From Pseudocoprococcus catus (GTDB lineage Bacteria; Bacillota; Clostridia; Lachnospirales; Lachnospiraceae): a DNA stretch of 64,000 nucleotides. Under the pieces are notes generated by a model. That model had not been told where the DNA came from and ran no database searches. It saw only the letters and a list, made by a program, of their open reading frames with translations. Location of the stretch: contig NZ_JAAXCM010000034.1 of assembly GCF_019734885.1 (NCBI RefSeq), positions 62,001 through 126,000 of the forward strand, in the 5' to 3' direction. This document shows, in pieces, positions 53,061 through 61,308 of this stretch (within the stretch, counting starts at the first letter, position 1; each line of letters starts with the position of its first letter). Both the position numbers and the translations under genes were made by a program.

Positions 53061-53867
53061 ATGAAAACATTTATTATAGAAGCAACTGATACGTTTTTAC
53101 ACGGCAGACAGTATGGAGATGATGGTTCTCCGGTTGTTTTGATCCATGGTGCCTGTGTGGATGCGGATTTCTGGAATGATTGTGCTGCCCATCTTTCAAA
53201 GCATCACAGAGTTTTTACTTATGACCGACGGGGATACGGCCGAAATGAGGAGACGGATGATCACAGTATCCATATTCAGGCTGAGGATGCCTGCCGCCTG
53301 ATTCGCTTGATTGGTGAACCATGTTTTGTTGTGGGACATTCTGCAGGATCCCTGATTGCCATGGAACTGGCTCTGACCCATCCCGAACTTATCAGAGGTA
53401 TTTTTCTTTATGAACCTGTAAAGAATGATCTGTTAGATGGAGAACATTCCGATGCCATCGATGCCTACAAGCAAGCAATGGAAGAGGTGACGGCAAAAGC
53501 TGAAAACAGAAAATACGCAAAAGCCGTGACTCTGTTTCTGCCTCTGATGGGAGAAAAGGACAGCCGAGCACGTGCCGCCTCCGATAGTGAATTAGAACAT
53601 ATGTTTAAAAACTGCTTTTGTTTTGTCAAACATGAACTGTCTGAACTTCATGATTATCAACCGGATTACGACCGCCTCTCAAGACTAGGCATTCCCATCA
53701 CCCTTGGCCTTGGAGAGAACAGCAGAGGAAGTGCCAGAGAACCAATGGTTCAGATCCTTGTTGAAAAACTGAAAGCAGATCTGCTTTATTTCCCTGGCGG
53801 ACACAATTGTCCTTATGATCTCCCCCGGGAATTCACCTGCCTTCTGGAAGGGAATATCACATATTAA
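53061..53867 (+). CDS. Alpha/beta hydrolase
   Basis: A 268-residue alpha/beta hydrolase. The oxyanion region is LIHGACVDADFW, the nucleophile Ser is in GHSAGS near 99, and the last His is in FPGGHNCPYD near 250. GGAG at 53048-53051 supports ATG 53061; an ATG at 53046 is also possible. The substrate is unknown. A TetR-type regulator gene follows on the same strand and may control it. Confidence 0.85.
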   Translation: MKTFIIEATDTFLHGRQYGDDGSPVVLIHGACVDADFWNDCAAHLSKHHRVFTYDRRGYGRNEETDDHSIHIQAEDACRLIRLIGEPCFVVGHSAGSLIAMELALTHPELIRGIFLYEPVKNDLLDGEHSDAIDAYKQAMEEVTAKAENRKYAKAVTLFLPLMGEKDSRARAASDSELEHMFKNCFCFVKHELSELHDYQPDYDRLSRLGIPITLGLGENSRGSAREPMVQILVEKLKADLLYFPGGHNCPYDLPREFTCLLEGNITY

Positions 53868-53912
53868 AGTAAGTATTACTTTTTTATATTCTCAGATATA
53901 TGATAATTGTAT

Positions 53913-53940
53913 TTGCATTTTCTTCTTTTTGTGATATACT
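53913..53940 (+). promoter_or_regulatory. Probable promoter of the TetR-type regulator
   Basis: TTGCAT at 53913-53918 and TATACT at 53935-53940 with a 16-nt spacer. Confidence 0.45.
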
Positions 53941-53985
53941 TTCTAATATTGTTGCAATCGACATGCAACTTGGAGGAATTATTGG

Positions 53986-54567
53986 ATGGAAAGAAAGAAG
54001 ATGACCAAGGCGCTGATCGGTGAAAGCTTAAAAGTGCTTATGCACGATCATCCCTTTGAGAAAATTACAATCAAAATGATCACAGACGAGGCCGGCGTCA
54101 TCAGGCCGACTTTTTATAATTACTTTTGTGACAAATATGAAGTTGTTGAATGGATCTTCAATGAGAATATTATAGAAAAAGTTCGTTCCATGTTCGAACA
54201 GAAGATGTATACCGAAGGCCTGAAGCTATTGTTTGTATGCATGAAGAATGATTGCACCTTCTACAAGAAAGCTTTTGAAATCACAGGGCAGAATGCATTT
54301 AAAGATATTGTCAAGAATTCACTGTATCAGCTTTTTATCACTGAGGTCAATTTCTCTTACATAGAAAGTCAATCCACTAACCCTTTGCTGACACCTGAGA
54401 TGGTTGCCGCTTTTTATTCGATTTCACTGGCCAATCTTCTTCAGCTCTGGATCCGGAGCAATAACCAGGAGTATACCGCCGAGAATATGGTGGAGGCCTA
54501 CGCTTTTCTTGTCAGTCACAGAATACAGGATTTTATTATTCCAACAGAAAAACCTGCCGGAAACTAA
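53986..54567 (+). CDS. TetR/AcrR family regulator
   Basis: A 193-residue regulator. The helix-turn-helix is at about 25-48 (ITIKMITDEAGVIRPTFYNYF), the usual TetR pattern. The C-terminal part resembles the TetR_C DhaS-like group of Firmicutes, which lacks a clear ligand pocket signature. Targets are unknown; the adjacent hydrolase gene is a candidate. Confidence 0.85.
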   Translation: MERKKMTKALIGESLKVLMHDHPFEKITIKMITDEAGVIRPTFYNYFCDKYEVVEWIFNENIIEKVRSMFEQKMYTEGLKLLFVCMKNDCTFYKKAFEITGQNAFKDIVKNSLYQLFITEVNFSYIESQSTNPLLTPEMVAAFYSISLANLLQLWIRSNNQEYTAENMVEAYAFLVSHRIQDFIIPTEKPAGN

Positions 54568-54588
54568 ATGTTTCGACAGGTTTTCTTT
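54551..54588 (+). terminator. Terminator of the TetR-type gene
   Basis: Arms AACCTGCCG / CGACAGGTT (one mismatch) followed by TTTCTTTTT. The stem begins inside the last codons. Confidence 0.65.
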
Positions 54589-54599
54589 TTATCTGCTTA

Positions 54600-54696
54600 T
54601 CTACACGAATAATTCGGCAAAGTCCATTCCTGCATGTGGCCTTGCCGAATATTGAGACAACGAGTGAACTTCGCAAAGCGTATTTCATCTTGTTTA
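54600..54696 (+). repeat. Two-hairpin intergenic repeat, copy 2
   Basis: Matches copies 1 and 3: CTACACGAATAATTCGGC, CAAAGTCCATTCCTGCATG, GGCCTTGCCGAATATTG, then CGAGTGAACTTCGCAAAGCG and GTATTTCATCTTG. It is the most diverged copy. It fills the gap between the convergent TetR-type and tyrA genes and reaches the tyrA stop codon. Confidence 0.65.
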
Positions 54697-55791
54697 ACGC
54701 GTATGAATGATGTATGAATACTTGGACAAAAGGGCAGTGGCTTTTTCTACTGCATCTCTCTCATAAAACTCAATTCTCAGCACGCCTTCCTGAAATTCAC
54801 GATTATGCAGGATACCGATATTCTTGATACTGATGCGATTCGATGCCAGAATCGTCGCAATTGTTGCAATGGCACCGGATTCATCAATCAAATCCACATA
54901 AATCTCATATGCCGGCTCAATACTGCCTTTCATCTTCATCGGCATACTGTCACGGTAATCCTTGGCTTCCTCAAAAAAGTGATGCAGTTTCTCCCCTTGA
55001 TCCCGGCAGATAGCTTCCGCAATATCATCCAATGAAGATTTATACGCATTGATCACTTTCAAAAGCTGGTCTTTATTCTCAAGACAAATAGATTCCCACA
55101 TATCCGGTGAAGAAGAAGCAATACGCGTAATATCCTTAAAGCCGCCTGCTGCCAGCTGGCGCATCAATCCCTTCGGATTGTCGGATGTTCTCACAAGATT
55201 AACTAATGTGTAGGCGATCACATGGGGAAGATGGCTGATGGCTGCCGTAGCGTAATCATGCTCATCATAATCCAGCACAATTGAAACAGCCCCCGTATCT
55301 GTCACAAGCTGCCGCATCTCTTCAACCTTGTCAGGGTTGGAGAGGGGTGTCGGTGTTATAATATAGTAAGCATTCTCAAGCAGCCGGTCGCTGGCACTGG
55401 CATAACCTGTTTTCTCAGAACCCGCCATGGGATGCCCGCCGATAAAACGTGCTTCCATTCCAAGTTCTCTGACAGCCTCGTGGATCGTGGACTTCACACT
55501 GCCTACATCTGTAATCACACATGTATCCGGTACCAGATCCTTCAGTTTCTTCAGGCACTGGATATTCACAGAAACAGGCATACACAGAAAAATAAAATCA
55601 CATTCTGCAAAAGAACTATCTATAACATCTGTCGCCTGATTGATCGTTCCGTCTGACATCGCCTCTACAAGGCTGCTTCTGGAACGGTTATATGCAATTA
55701 ATCTATATTCCGGATGGACACGGCGAAGAGCCTTTGCAATAGAACCGCCGATCAGCCCAAGGCCAATAAATCCGATTGTTTTCTCAGACAT
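54694..55791 (-). CDS. tyrA: Prephenate dehydrogenase
   Basis: A 365-residue enzyme of tyrosine synthesis. The NAD fold begins with GLGLIGGSIAKAL, the catalytic His region is GGHPMAGSEKTGY near 120, and a C-terminal ACT domain (DESGAIATIATILASNRISIKNIGI) suggests feedback control by tyrosine. It is a single gene, away from other aromatic genes. Confidence 0.95.
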   Translation of the reverse strand: MSEKTIGFIGLGLIGGSIAKALRRVHPEYRLIAYNRSRSSLVEAMSDGTINQATDVIDSSFAECDFIFLCMPVSVNIQCLKKLKDLVPDTCVITDVGSVKSTIHEAVRELGMEARFIGGHPMAGSEKTGYASASDRLLENAYYIITPTPLSNPDKVEEMRQLVTDTGAVSIVLDYDEHDYATAAISHLPHVIAYTLVNLVRTSDNPKGLMRQLAAGGFKDITRIASSSPDMWESICLENKDQLLKVINAYKSSLDDIAEAICRDQGEKLHHFFEEAKDYRDSMPMKMKGSIEPAYEIYVDLIDESGAIATIATILASNRISIKNIGILHNREFQEGVLRIEFYERDAVEKATALLSKYSYIIHTR

Positions 55792-55849
55792 AATATTTCC
55801 CCTTTTGTATCATAAATTCAAATAACTGTCAGACAGTTAAGCTTTTATC

Positions 55850-55878
55850 AGTCTAACACTTACCGTCTTAAAAGTCAA
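55850..55878 (-). promoter_or_regulatory. Promoter of tyrA
   Basis: On the minus strand, TTGACT (55873-55878) and TAGACT (55850-55855) with a 17-nt spacer. The leader contains a small palindrome AACTGTCTGACAGTT. Confidence 0.6.
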
Positions 55879-56073
55879 CGGTTTACGGCTTTAAAGTATT
55901 AAATTCCCCTCTTTTTCTCAGATTGCAGGGTTCATTTTTATTCTGCTGCGTAAACACAGCCCCTAAAAACCAAAAATAGACACTCACAAATGCCTGATTT
56001 GATCTGTTAGTTAAAATATTTCGAATATTCGAAAATAATTTTCAGAATTTATTGTCAAATATCAATAAAATAC
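55879..56073. other. A/T-rich divergent intergenic region
   Basis: Between the tyrA and EF-G-like promoters. No gene, clear hairpin or known riboswitch was seen. It carries a short palindromic TTCGAATATTCGAA at about 56020-56033 that might be a regulator site. Confidence 0.35.
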
Positions 56074-56102
56074 TTGAAAAATCGTTATCTTTTTAGTAAA
56101 AT
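56074..56102 (+). promoter_or_regulatory. Promoter of the EF-G-like gene
   Basis: TTGAAA at 56074-56079 and TAAAAT at 56097-56102 with a 17-nt spacer. Confidence 0.65.
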
Positions 56103-56182
56103 ATAGACATGGGTTTTCTTCAATAGATAATGTCAGCATTAGAAGTTTAACCTATGTATCAAATCGTATTGGAGGACTGGAC

Positions 56183-58288
56183 ATGAAGGTTTATAAGACA
56201 CAGGATATTCGTAACGTAGCAGTTCTGGGGCACGGCGGCTGCGGTAAGACAACACTCGTTGAAGCAATGGCGAATGTAACAGGTGTTACGTCGCGTATGG
56301 GCAAAGTGGTTGATGGCAATACTATCAGCGATTATGATAAAGAAGAAATCAAGAGAAAGTTTTCAATCAGTACATCCATCGTTCCAATTGAATGGCGATT
56401 CTGGAAGATCAATCTTCTTGATACTCCGGGTTATCTCGATTTTGTCGGCGAAGTTGAAGAAGCATTATCTGTTGCTGACGGCGCGATCATTGTTATCTCC
56501 GGTAAAGCCGGTGTTGAAGCCGGTACAGAACGTGCATGGGAATTCTGTGAGAAGTACGATATTCCTAGAGTATTCTTTGTAACAGATATCGATGATGACA
56601 ATGCTGATTATGCCAGGATCGTAGAAGATCTCCGTGCTTTATACGGCAAGAAGATCGCACCTTTCCATCTCCCTGTCAAAGAAGACAACAAGTTCACAGG
56701 TTACGTGAATGTTGTTAAGATGATGGGACGCAAGTGTACAGATGACGGCAACAAATTTGAAGATGTTGCCATTGAAGATATGCATCTGACAGATGAACTT
56801 CAGGCAGAATTAGAGCCTTGTCGTGAAGCACTCCTTGAAGCTGTTGCTGAAACAAGTGAAGAATTTATGGATCGTTATTTTGATGGCGGCGAATTTACAA
56901 TCGATGAGATTATTGATGCCCTGAGACAGAATGTCAATGACGGCAATGTTGTTCCGGTTCAATGCGGATCCGGTCTTTACAATATCAGTATCGAAAACCT
57001 TGTTAAGACATGCGTCGAATTCCTTCCGTCACCAATCCGTGATACAGTTAAGATTTTTGGTAAAGATCCTAGAACTGACAAAGAATACAATGTGGACTAT
57101 GACTCCAGACGTCCGTTCTCCGCATATGTATTTAAGACCATTGTGGATCCATTCATCGGTCGTTATTCATTAGTGAAAGTCTGCTCCGGTGAATTGAAAG
57201 CAGATTCTGTGATCTACAATTATGAACGAGAGACAGAAGAGAAACTGAGTCGTCTCTATGTCCTCCGCGGCAAAGAAGCGATTGAAGTACCTGAGCTTAA
57301 AGCCGGTGATATCGGTGCCATTGCCAAACTGACGAATACAGAAACCGGTGATACACTTTCGCTGAAGAGTGATCCGCTTGTATTTGAGAAGTTTGAACTC
57401 AGTGCACCTTATACATACAAACGCTATGCAGCAAAGAACAAAGCTGATGTTGACAAGATTTCCCAGGCTTTGCAGAAGATGATGGAAGAAGATTGTACAT
57501 TGAAGACATTCAATGACAAGGAAAACCGTCAGCTCCTGATGTATGGTATGGGTGATCAGCATCTAGATGTTGTTGTCAGCAAGCTAGCTGCTAAGTATAA
57601 AGTAGAAATTACACTGTCCAAACCACGTGTACCATATCGTGAGACGATCCGCAAGAAAGTAGACGTCCGCGAGAAATACAAGAAACAGTCCGGCGGTCAT
57701 GGCCAGTATGGTGATGTTGCCATGGAATTTGAACCATCCGGTGATCTTGAAACACCTTATGTATTCGCTGAACGTGTTGTAGGCGGTGCTGTACCTAGAA
57801 ACTATTTCCCTGCAGTTGAAAAGGGTATACAGGAATCTGTTGTGAAAGGCCCTATGGCAGGTTATCCTGTTGTAGGTGTCAAAGCAACTTTGTTTGATGG
57901 TTCTTATCATCCGGTTGACTCCTCAGAAATGGCTTTCAAGACAGCTGCTAAACAGGCCTTTAAGTCTGCTTTCATGAAAGCAACTCCTGTTCTTCTTGAG
58001 CCAATCGCTTCCTTAAGTGTTGTTGTTCCTGATAATTACACAGGTGACATCATGGGCGATCTGAACAAACGCAGAGGTCGTGTTCTTGGCATGAACCCTG
58101 TTGGAGACGGCAAGACAGAAGTCGTAGCCGACATTCCATTATCCGAATTATATGGCTACTCCACAAATCTTCGTTCTATGACAGGCGGCAGAGGTACCTA
58201 TTCCTACATGTTCGATCGTTATGAACAGGCACCATCCGATGTTCAGGAGCGTGTCATTGCAGATAATGCCCGTGAAGCAGAAGAGTAA
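56183..58288 (+). CDS. Elongation factor G-like protein (EF-G paralogue)
   Basis: A 701-residue translational GTPase with all five EF-G domains. G1 is GHGGCGKTT, G3 is DTPGYLDF (Tyr where canonical EF-G has the catalytic His), and G4 reads TDID where NKxD is usual. Domain IV/V stretches (SGGHGQYGDVAMEFEPSG, GGAVPRNYFPAVEKG, LNKRRGRVLGMNP) are conserved. It belongs to the EF-G2-like paralogues, whose role is not settled. It stands alone, not with rpsL/rpsG, so it is not the housekeeping fusA. Confidence 0.88.
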   Translation: MKVYKTQDIRNVAVLGHGGCGKTTLVEAMANVTGVTSRMGKVVDGNTISDYDKEEIKRKFSISTSIVPIEWRFWKINLLDTPGYLDFVGEVEEALSVADGAIIVISGKAGVEAGTERAWEFCEKYDIPRVFFVTDIDDDNADYARIVEDLRALYGKKIAPFHLPVKEDNKFTGYVNVVKMMGRKCTDDGNKFEDVAIEDMHLTDELQAELEPCREALLEAVAETSEEFMDRYFDGGEFTIDEIIDALRQNVNDGNVVPVQCGSGLYNISIENLVKTCVEFLPSPIRDTVKIFGKDPRTDKEYNVDYDSRRPFSAYVFKTIVDPFIGRYSLVKVCSGELKADSVIYNYERETEEKLSRLYVLRGKEAIEVPELKAGDIGAIAKLTNTETGDTLSLKSDPLVFEKFELSAPYTYKRYAAKNKADVDKISQALQKMMEEDCTLKTFNDKENRQLLMYGMGDQHLDVVVSKLAAKYKVEITLSKPRVPYRETIRKKVDVREKYKKQSGGHGQYGDVAMEFEPSGDLETPYVFAERVVGGAVPRNYFPAVEKGIQESVVKGPMAGYPVVGVKATLFDGSYHPVDSSEMAFKTAAKQAFKSAFMKATPVLLEPIASLSVVVPDNYTGDIMGDLNKRRGRVLGMNPVGDGKTEVVADIPLSELYGYSTNLRSMTGGRGTYSYMFDRYEQAPSDVQERVIADNAREAEE

Positions 58289-58307
58289 TCTCTAATCATC
58301 TTTATAA

Positions 58308-58403
58308 CAAACGAGTGAAACACGCTCCGCGAGTTTCACTCGCCATCGCGATATTCCTCAAAGTCACATGCAAGCATGGGCTTTGACTCATTATTCGCGT
58401 AAA
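58308..58403 (-). repeat. Two-hairpin intergenic repeat, copy 3
   Basis: Read on the minus strand it runs TTTACGCGAATAATGAGT, CAAAGCCCATGCTTGCATG, GACTTTGAGGAATATCGCG, then CGAGTGAAACTCGCGGAGCG and TGTTTCACTCG. The second hairpin CGAGTGAAAC/GTTTCACTCG is perfect here. It lies between the convergent EF-G-like and nucleotidyltransferase genes. Confidence 0.8.
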
Positions 58404-58405
58404 TC

Positions 58406-58437
58406 AAAGGCAGTTCCATTCGGAGCTGCCTTTTTGT
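58406..58437. terminator. Terminator between EF-G-like and nucleotidyltransferase genes
   Basis: Arms AAGGCAGTTCC / GGAGCTGCCTT with loop ATTC and a T-run on the plus strand. Confidence 0.85.
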
Positions 58438-58465
58438 ACACTTTATTCTGAGGATGTTCGCTGCT

Positions 58466-59683
58466 TTAATCCTTTTTTTCAAATAGATGCAGATTTTCTG
58501 CCCGTTGGTTGTCCGTCTTGAAATCTTTGATGGTCTGCCGAAGCGTCGTGTTTCTTACCCTGTATGTATTCTTTACAAAGTGATAAAAAGTAAATCCCCA
58601 CAACACCGGCCATATGGGCACAATTCTGCCAAGTTTCGGAAAACGGACTTTCATCTGCGTATGTCCTTCTTTAAAACAGGCAAGCAGATTTGCCCTGCGG
58701 TAAGTCCCGCTGTACACAAGGGAAGACTGCTTTTCATTGCCCACTTCGTGCCCGCCGAGAATTTGAGTCATGAACTGATCACATTCATTTTCAGGAATTG
58801 AAAGCATTCCCGGTATCATTTTTGAAAGTCCCAGATATTTTTTGCAGCAGTCCATAATGGTTGCAAAAAAATATGCCATACCTGATTTGCTGCACCATTC
58901 ATTCAATTGGGTAAAATCAATATCCTTACCGTTTTTCTCCACATATAATGAAAAATCACACAACAATCGGATGCCAAAACCATCATACAGATAGTGCTTC
59001 AACATATGATGCAACATATAAAATGTATATTCCGTAGGGGGAAGCACCGGATAATTCCGTCCTTCTATACGCTGTATCACCGGCTTCAGATGCTGCCCGG
59101 AAAATACCTGATCAATCACATGATTTGTCGGTGCATAATGATAAACACCGACAATACGATAATGGACTTCTATGATATGCCTGCGCCCATTGGAAAATTT
59201 ATAAAAATAAGTCAGATGATGATCGCTTTCTTCTTCTTCCTCCTCATACTGATTGTCTTTCAACACCTTTTTTGTTAATTCAAGTTTTTCCTGATCCAAA
59301 ATCAAAAGATCCAGATCTCCAAGCTTTCTATACTCCGGAACAGGATAGCAGGCCGCCAAGCTGATTCCCTTTAATAAAATATACGGAATATGCTCAGCTT
59401 CAAGCAGCTGTGTCGTTTTGATGGTCAATTCTTCAATCTGATAATAATTAAACATCATCATTTTTGCCTGCCGCTTAACGTATTCAAAGCAGGCGGTCCC
59501 TTTCAGATCCTGCAGAAGAAAAGGTGCCATGTACTGCTTTTTGGCCAACTCCACCAATTGATGTGCCGTCTGCTCCGATACTGTCTCCCTTTGAGGATTT
59601 TCTTTATCCCCATCGCTATTCTGTTCATTTAAATGACAGCTTCTGCAGATCATCTGCAAATAGTTCTTTTCTATCGATGTCAT
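58466..59683 (-). CDS. Nucleotidyltransferase family protein (NTP_transf_5-like)
   Basis: A 405-residue complete homologue of the truncated gene at the left edge. The nucleotidyltransferase core is LLKGISLAACYPVPEYRKLG followed by GDLDLLI near 130-140 (metal-binding Asp pair), and the C-terminal HMLKHYLYDGFGIRLLCDF matches the left-edge gene. It is divergent from a PqqD-like gene with a 110-nt gap. It probably belongs to the same biochemical system as cluster 1-9378. Confidence 0.8.
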   Translation of the reverse strand: MTSIEKNYLQMICRSCHLNEQNSDGDKENPQRETVSEQTAHQLVELAKKQYMAPFLLQDLKGTACFEYVKRQAKMMMFNYYQIEELTIKTTQLLEAEHIPYILLKGISLAACYPVPEYRKLGDLDLLILDQEKLELTKKVLKDNQYEEEEEESDHHLTYFYKFSNGRRHIIEVHYRIVGVYHYAPTNHVIDQVFSGQHLKPVIQRIEGRNYPVLPPTEYTFYMLHHMLKHYLYDGFGIRLLCDFSLYVEKNGKDIDFTQLNEWCSKSGMAYFFATIMDCCKKYLGLSKMIPGMLSIPENECDQFMTQILGGHEVGNEKQSSLVYSGTYRRANLLACFKEGHTQMKVRFPKLGRIVPIWPVLWGFTFYHFVKNTYRVRNTTLRQTIKDFKTDNQRAENLHLFEKKD

Positions 59684-59706
59684 TTATAACTCCCTCTCAA
59701 TATCCA

Positions 59707-59735
59707 TTGAAATTATGATATGAAAATATTATACT
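59707..59735 (+). promoter_or_regulatory. Promoter of the second PqqD-like gene
   Basis: TTGAAA at 59707-59712 and TATACT at 59730-59735 with a 17-nt spacer. Confidence 0.6.
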
Positions 59736-59793
59736 AGTATTAAATCAGCACTGGCAAGTCAGTGCATTATTTATCAGGAAGGAAACTCCCCCT

Positions 59794-60066
59794 ATGAAAA
59801 AGATCAAACAATTTGCTATGAAAAAAATCGCTGATGATTATATCCTGATTCCCCGCTATGAGACAGCAGAAGAGATGAGTGATGTCATCACCCTCAGCGA
59901 AACTGCCGCCTATATCTATCAGCTGGTGGATCAATGTGAGACAATTGCCGAACTGACCGAACAGGTCAGCAGATATTATCATATTGATGCCGCCGTTATT
60001 GCAGCGGACATTGAAGAGACCCTTCATCAGCTGGCTGCTGCCGGTCTGATCACACTTTCTTCTTGA
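59794..60066 (+). CDS. PqqD-like protein (second copy)
   Basis: A 90-residue PqqD-like/RRE protein: DDYILIPRYETAEEMSDVITLSETAAYIYQLVDQC and a helical C-terminus ending LAAAGLITLSS. It differs clearly from the copy at 6279. An ATG start with AAGGAAA upstream is present. The 3' end overlaps the opposite-strand peptidase gene by 17 nt. No precursor or radical SAM gene is adjacent. Confidence 0.75.
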   Translation: MKKIKQFAMKKIADDYILIPRYETAEEMSDVITLSETAAYIYQLVDQCETIAELTEQVSRYYHIDAAVIAADIEETLHQLAAAGLITLSS

Positions 60067-60490
60067 TAAACGCCGATATTTTCCAAAAAATCGGACGTAC
60101 CGGCAGAAGTCTCAGCCAGATTCCCGACAAAATGCGGTATCGCATCTGACCCACGGAAACCGGTCTGCGGCCTTTTCTCTCAAATGCAACCATTTTTCCT
60201 CTGATCTGATCCGGTCTCAGCGGTCCTTCAATCACGGATTGATTGTCGCCCACCATATAAAAGCCTTTCTGGGTTATCCTGCAGATCCTATGCAGGACAA
60301 GAATGCTCCCATCACGACGATATAAAGCAACATCCCCCTTTTTCAATGTGTCGGTGGATACTTTTTCTATAATGGCTGCATCCCGACCGGGAACAAAAAA
60401 TGGATACATGCTGTATCCTTCAGGCTTGATTCTGATGACATGTCCATCTTCAAGTAATTGTTCAATATCTACTGCATATGATGTATTCAT
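60050..60490 (-). CDS. SEC11/SipW-type S24/S26 peptidase (second copy)
   Basis: A 146-residue homologue of the protein at 8935-9378: nucleophile region EGYSMYP (Ser27), KKGDVALYRRDG, LHRICRI with His67, and VGDNQSVIEGP. The two share the order and spacing of all motifs. TTGGAG lies before the start. The C-terminal hydrophobic stretch may bind the membrane. Confidence 0.78.
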   Translation of the reverse strand: MNTSYAVDIEQLLEDGHVIRIKPEGYSMYPFFVPGRDAAIIEKVSTDTLKKGDVALYRRDGSILVLHRICRITQKGFYMVGDNQSVIEGPLRPDQIRGKMVAFERKGRRPVSVGQMRYRILSGIWLRLLPVRPIFWKISAFIKKKV

Positions 60491-60611
60491 TTATAATCTC
60501 CAATTATGTCTAAAGCGCTTCTTTTAAATGTGGAAAATAGCCCCAATCTATTTTATTATAATGTAATCTGCAGGAAATGACAATCACCGTCCCGTCATTG
60601 CCGGCCAAACC

Positions 60612-60640
60612 TTGTATTGTTTTCCAACATATGTTACAAT
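60612..60640 (+). promoter_or_regulatory. Probable promoter of the small membrane protein gene
   Basis: TTGTAT at 60612-60617 and TACAAT at 60635-60640 with a 17-nt spacer. Confidence 0.5.
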
Positions 60641-60693
60641 TATTGAGATTGTTCTGTTTGAAACAATCATCAAAAAGGGAGGTAGTTTCTCAT

Positions 60694-61215
60694 ATGAAAC
60701 CATTTGAAATACACAGCGAACACGATCCCGAGACATGGCTTCGCCTGTGGGACAGCAAAATTGTCGAATTTACTTCTAAGAACAAAGGTGCCTACAGCGG
60801 TGAGCGATGTTTTTTCGGCACACACGAGAAGAATCAGCTGATGGTCTTTTTTCACAGTGATTACGATACGGTCTATTTGTCCACTCGTTTTACCGGGACA
60901 ATCAAACCGGAAGGTACCGGAAGTAAGATCAGCGGCGTCATCGGCAAGATGAAATCCGCCATTTTCTTTCTCTGGTTCATGGTTGCAGCTATGGGTATCG
61001 GCGGCGGCGTCATGTTATCACAGCAATTATGGCAGCAGGCAATTTTACTTTTTGCACTGGCCATTATCGCTTTCTTCTGTGTAAAGATTACACCTCAGGC
61101 CTCGGTTGAACGACTGGAGAAGCTTTTGAAGCTGATCTCCACACTTCCTGCCGAAACACTTCATCCGGAAGCATCCAATCCGGTGTCCGAAGATGCAGCT
61201 GATGATGCTGAATAG
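60694..61215 (+). CDS. Small membrane protein of unknown function
   Basis: A 173-residue protein. A soluble N-terminal part (about 1-85) is followed by two membrane segments (about 90-110 and 113-133) and an acidic C-terminal tail. GGGAGG before 60694 fixes the start. I do not recognise the family. It lies between the second accessory module and leuS, with its own promoter. Confidence 0.65.
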   Translation: MKPFEIHSEHDPETWLRLWDSKIVEFTSKNKGAYSGERCFFGTHEKNQLMVFFHSDYDTVYLSTRFTGTIKPEGTGSKISGVIGKMKSAIFFLWFMVAAMGIGGGVMLSQQLWQQAILLFALAIIAFFCVKITPQASVERLEKLLKLISTLPAETLHPEASNPVSEDAADDAE

Positions 61216-61221
61216 TTACCA

Positions 61222-61249
61222 TTGACTTTCAATCTGTTTATGATAGAAT
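61222..61249 (+). promoter_or_regulatory. Probable leuS promoter
   Basis: TTGACT at 61222-61227 and TAGAAT at 61244-61249 with a 16-nt spacer. The leader is only about 50 nt, so there is no T-box. Confidence 0.5.
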
Positions 61250-61308
61250 TAAAAATAGTTTAACTATTATGGGATTTTTTCCCTTTAAGGAGGAACATAT
61301 AAAGCGTT

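Noticed and set aside
34761-58403. CRISPR array
   Set aside because: The three repeat copies are far apart, long and hairpin-structured; no spacer array or cas gene is present.
61216-61308. T-box for leuS
   Set aside because: The leader is too short and has no AGGGTGGTACCGCG-like motif.
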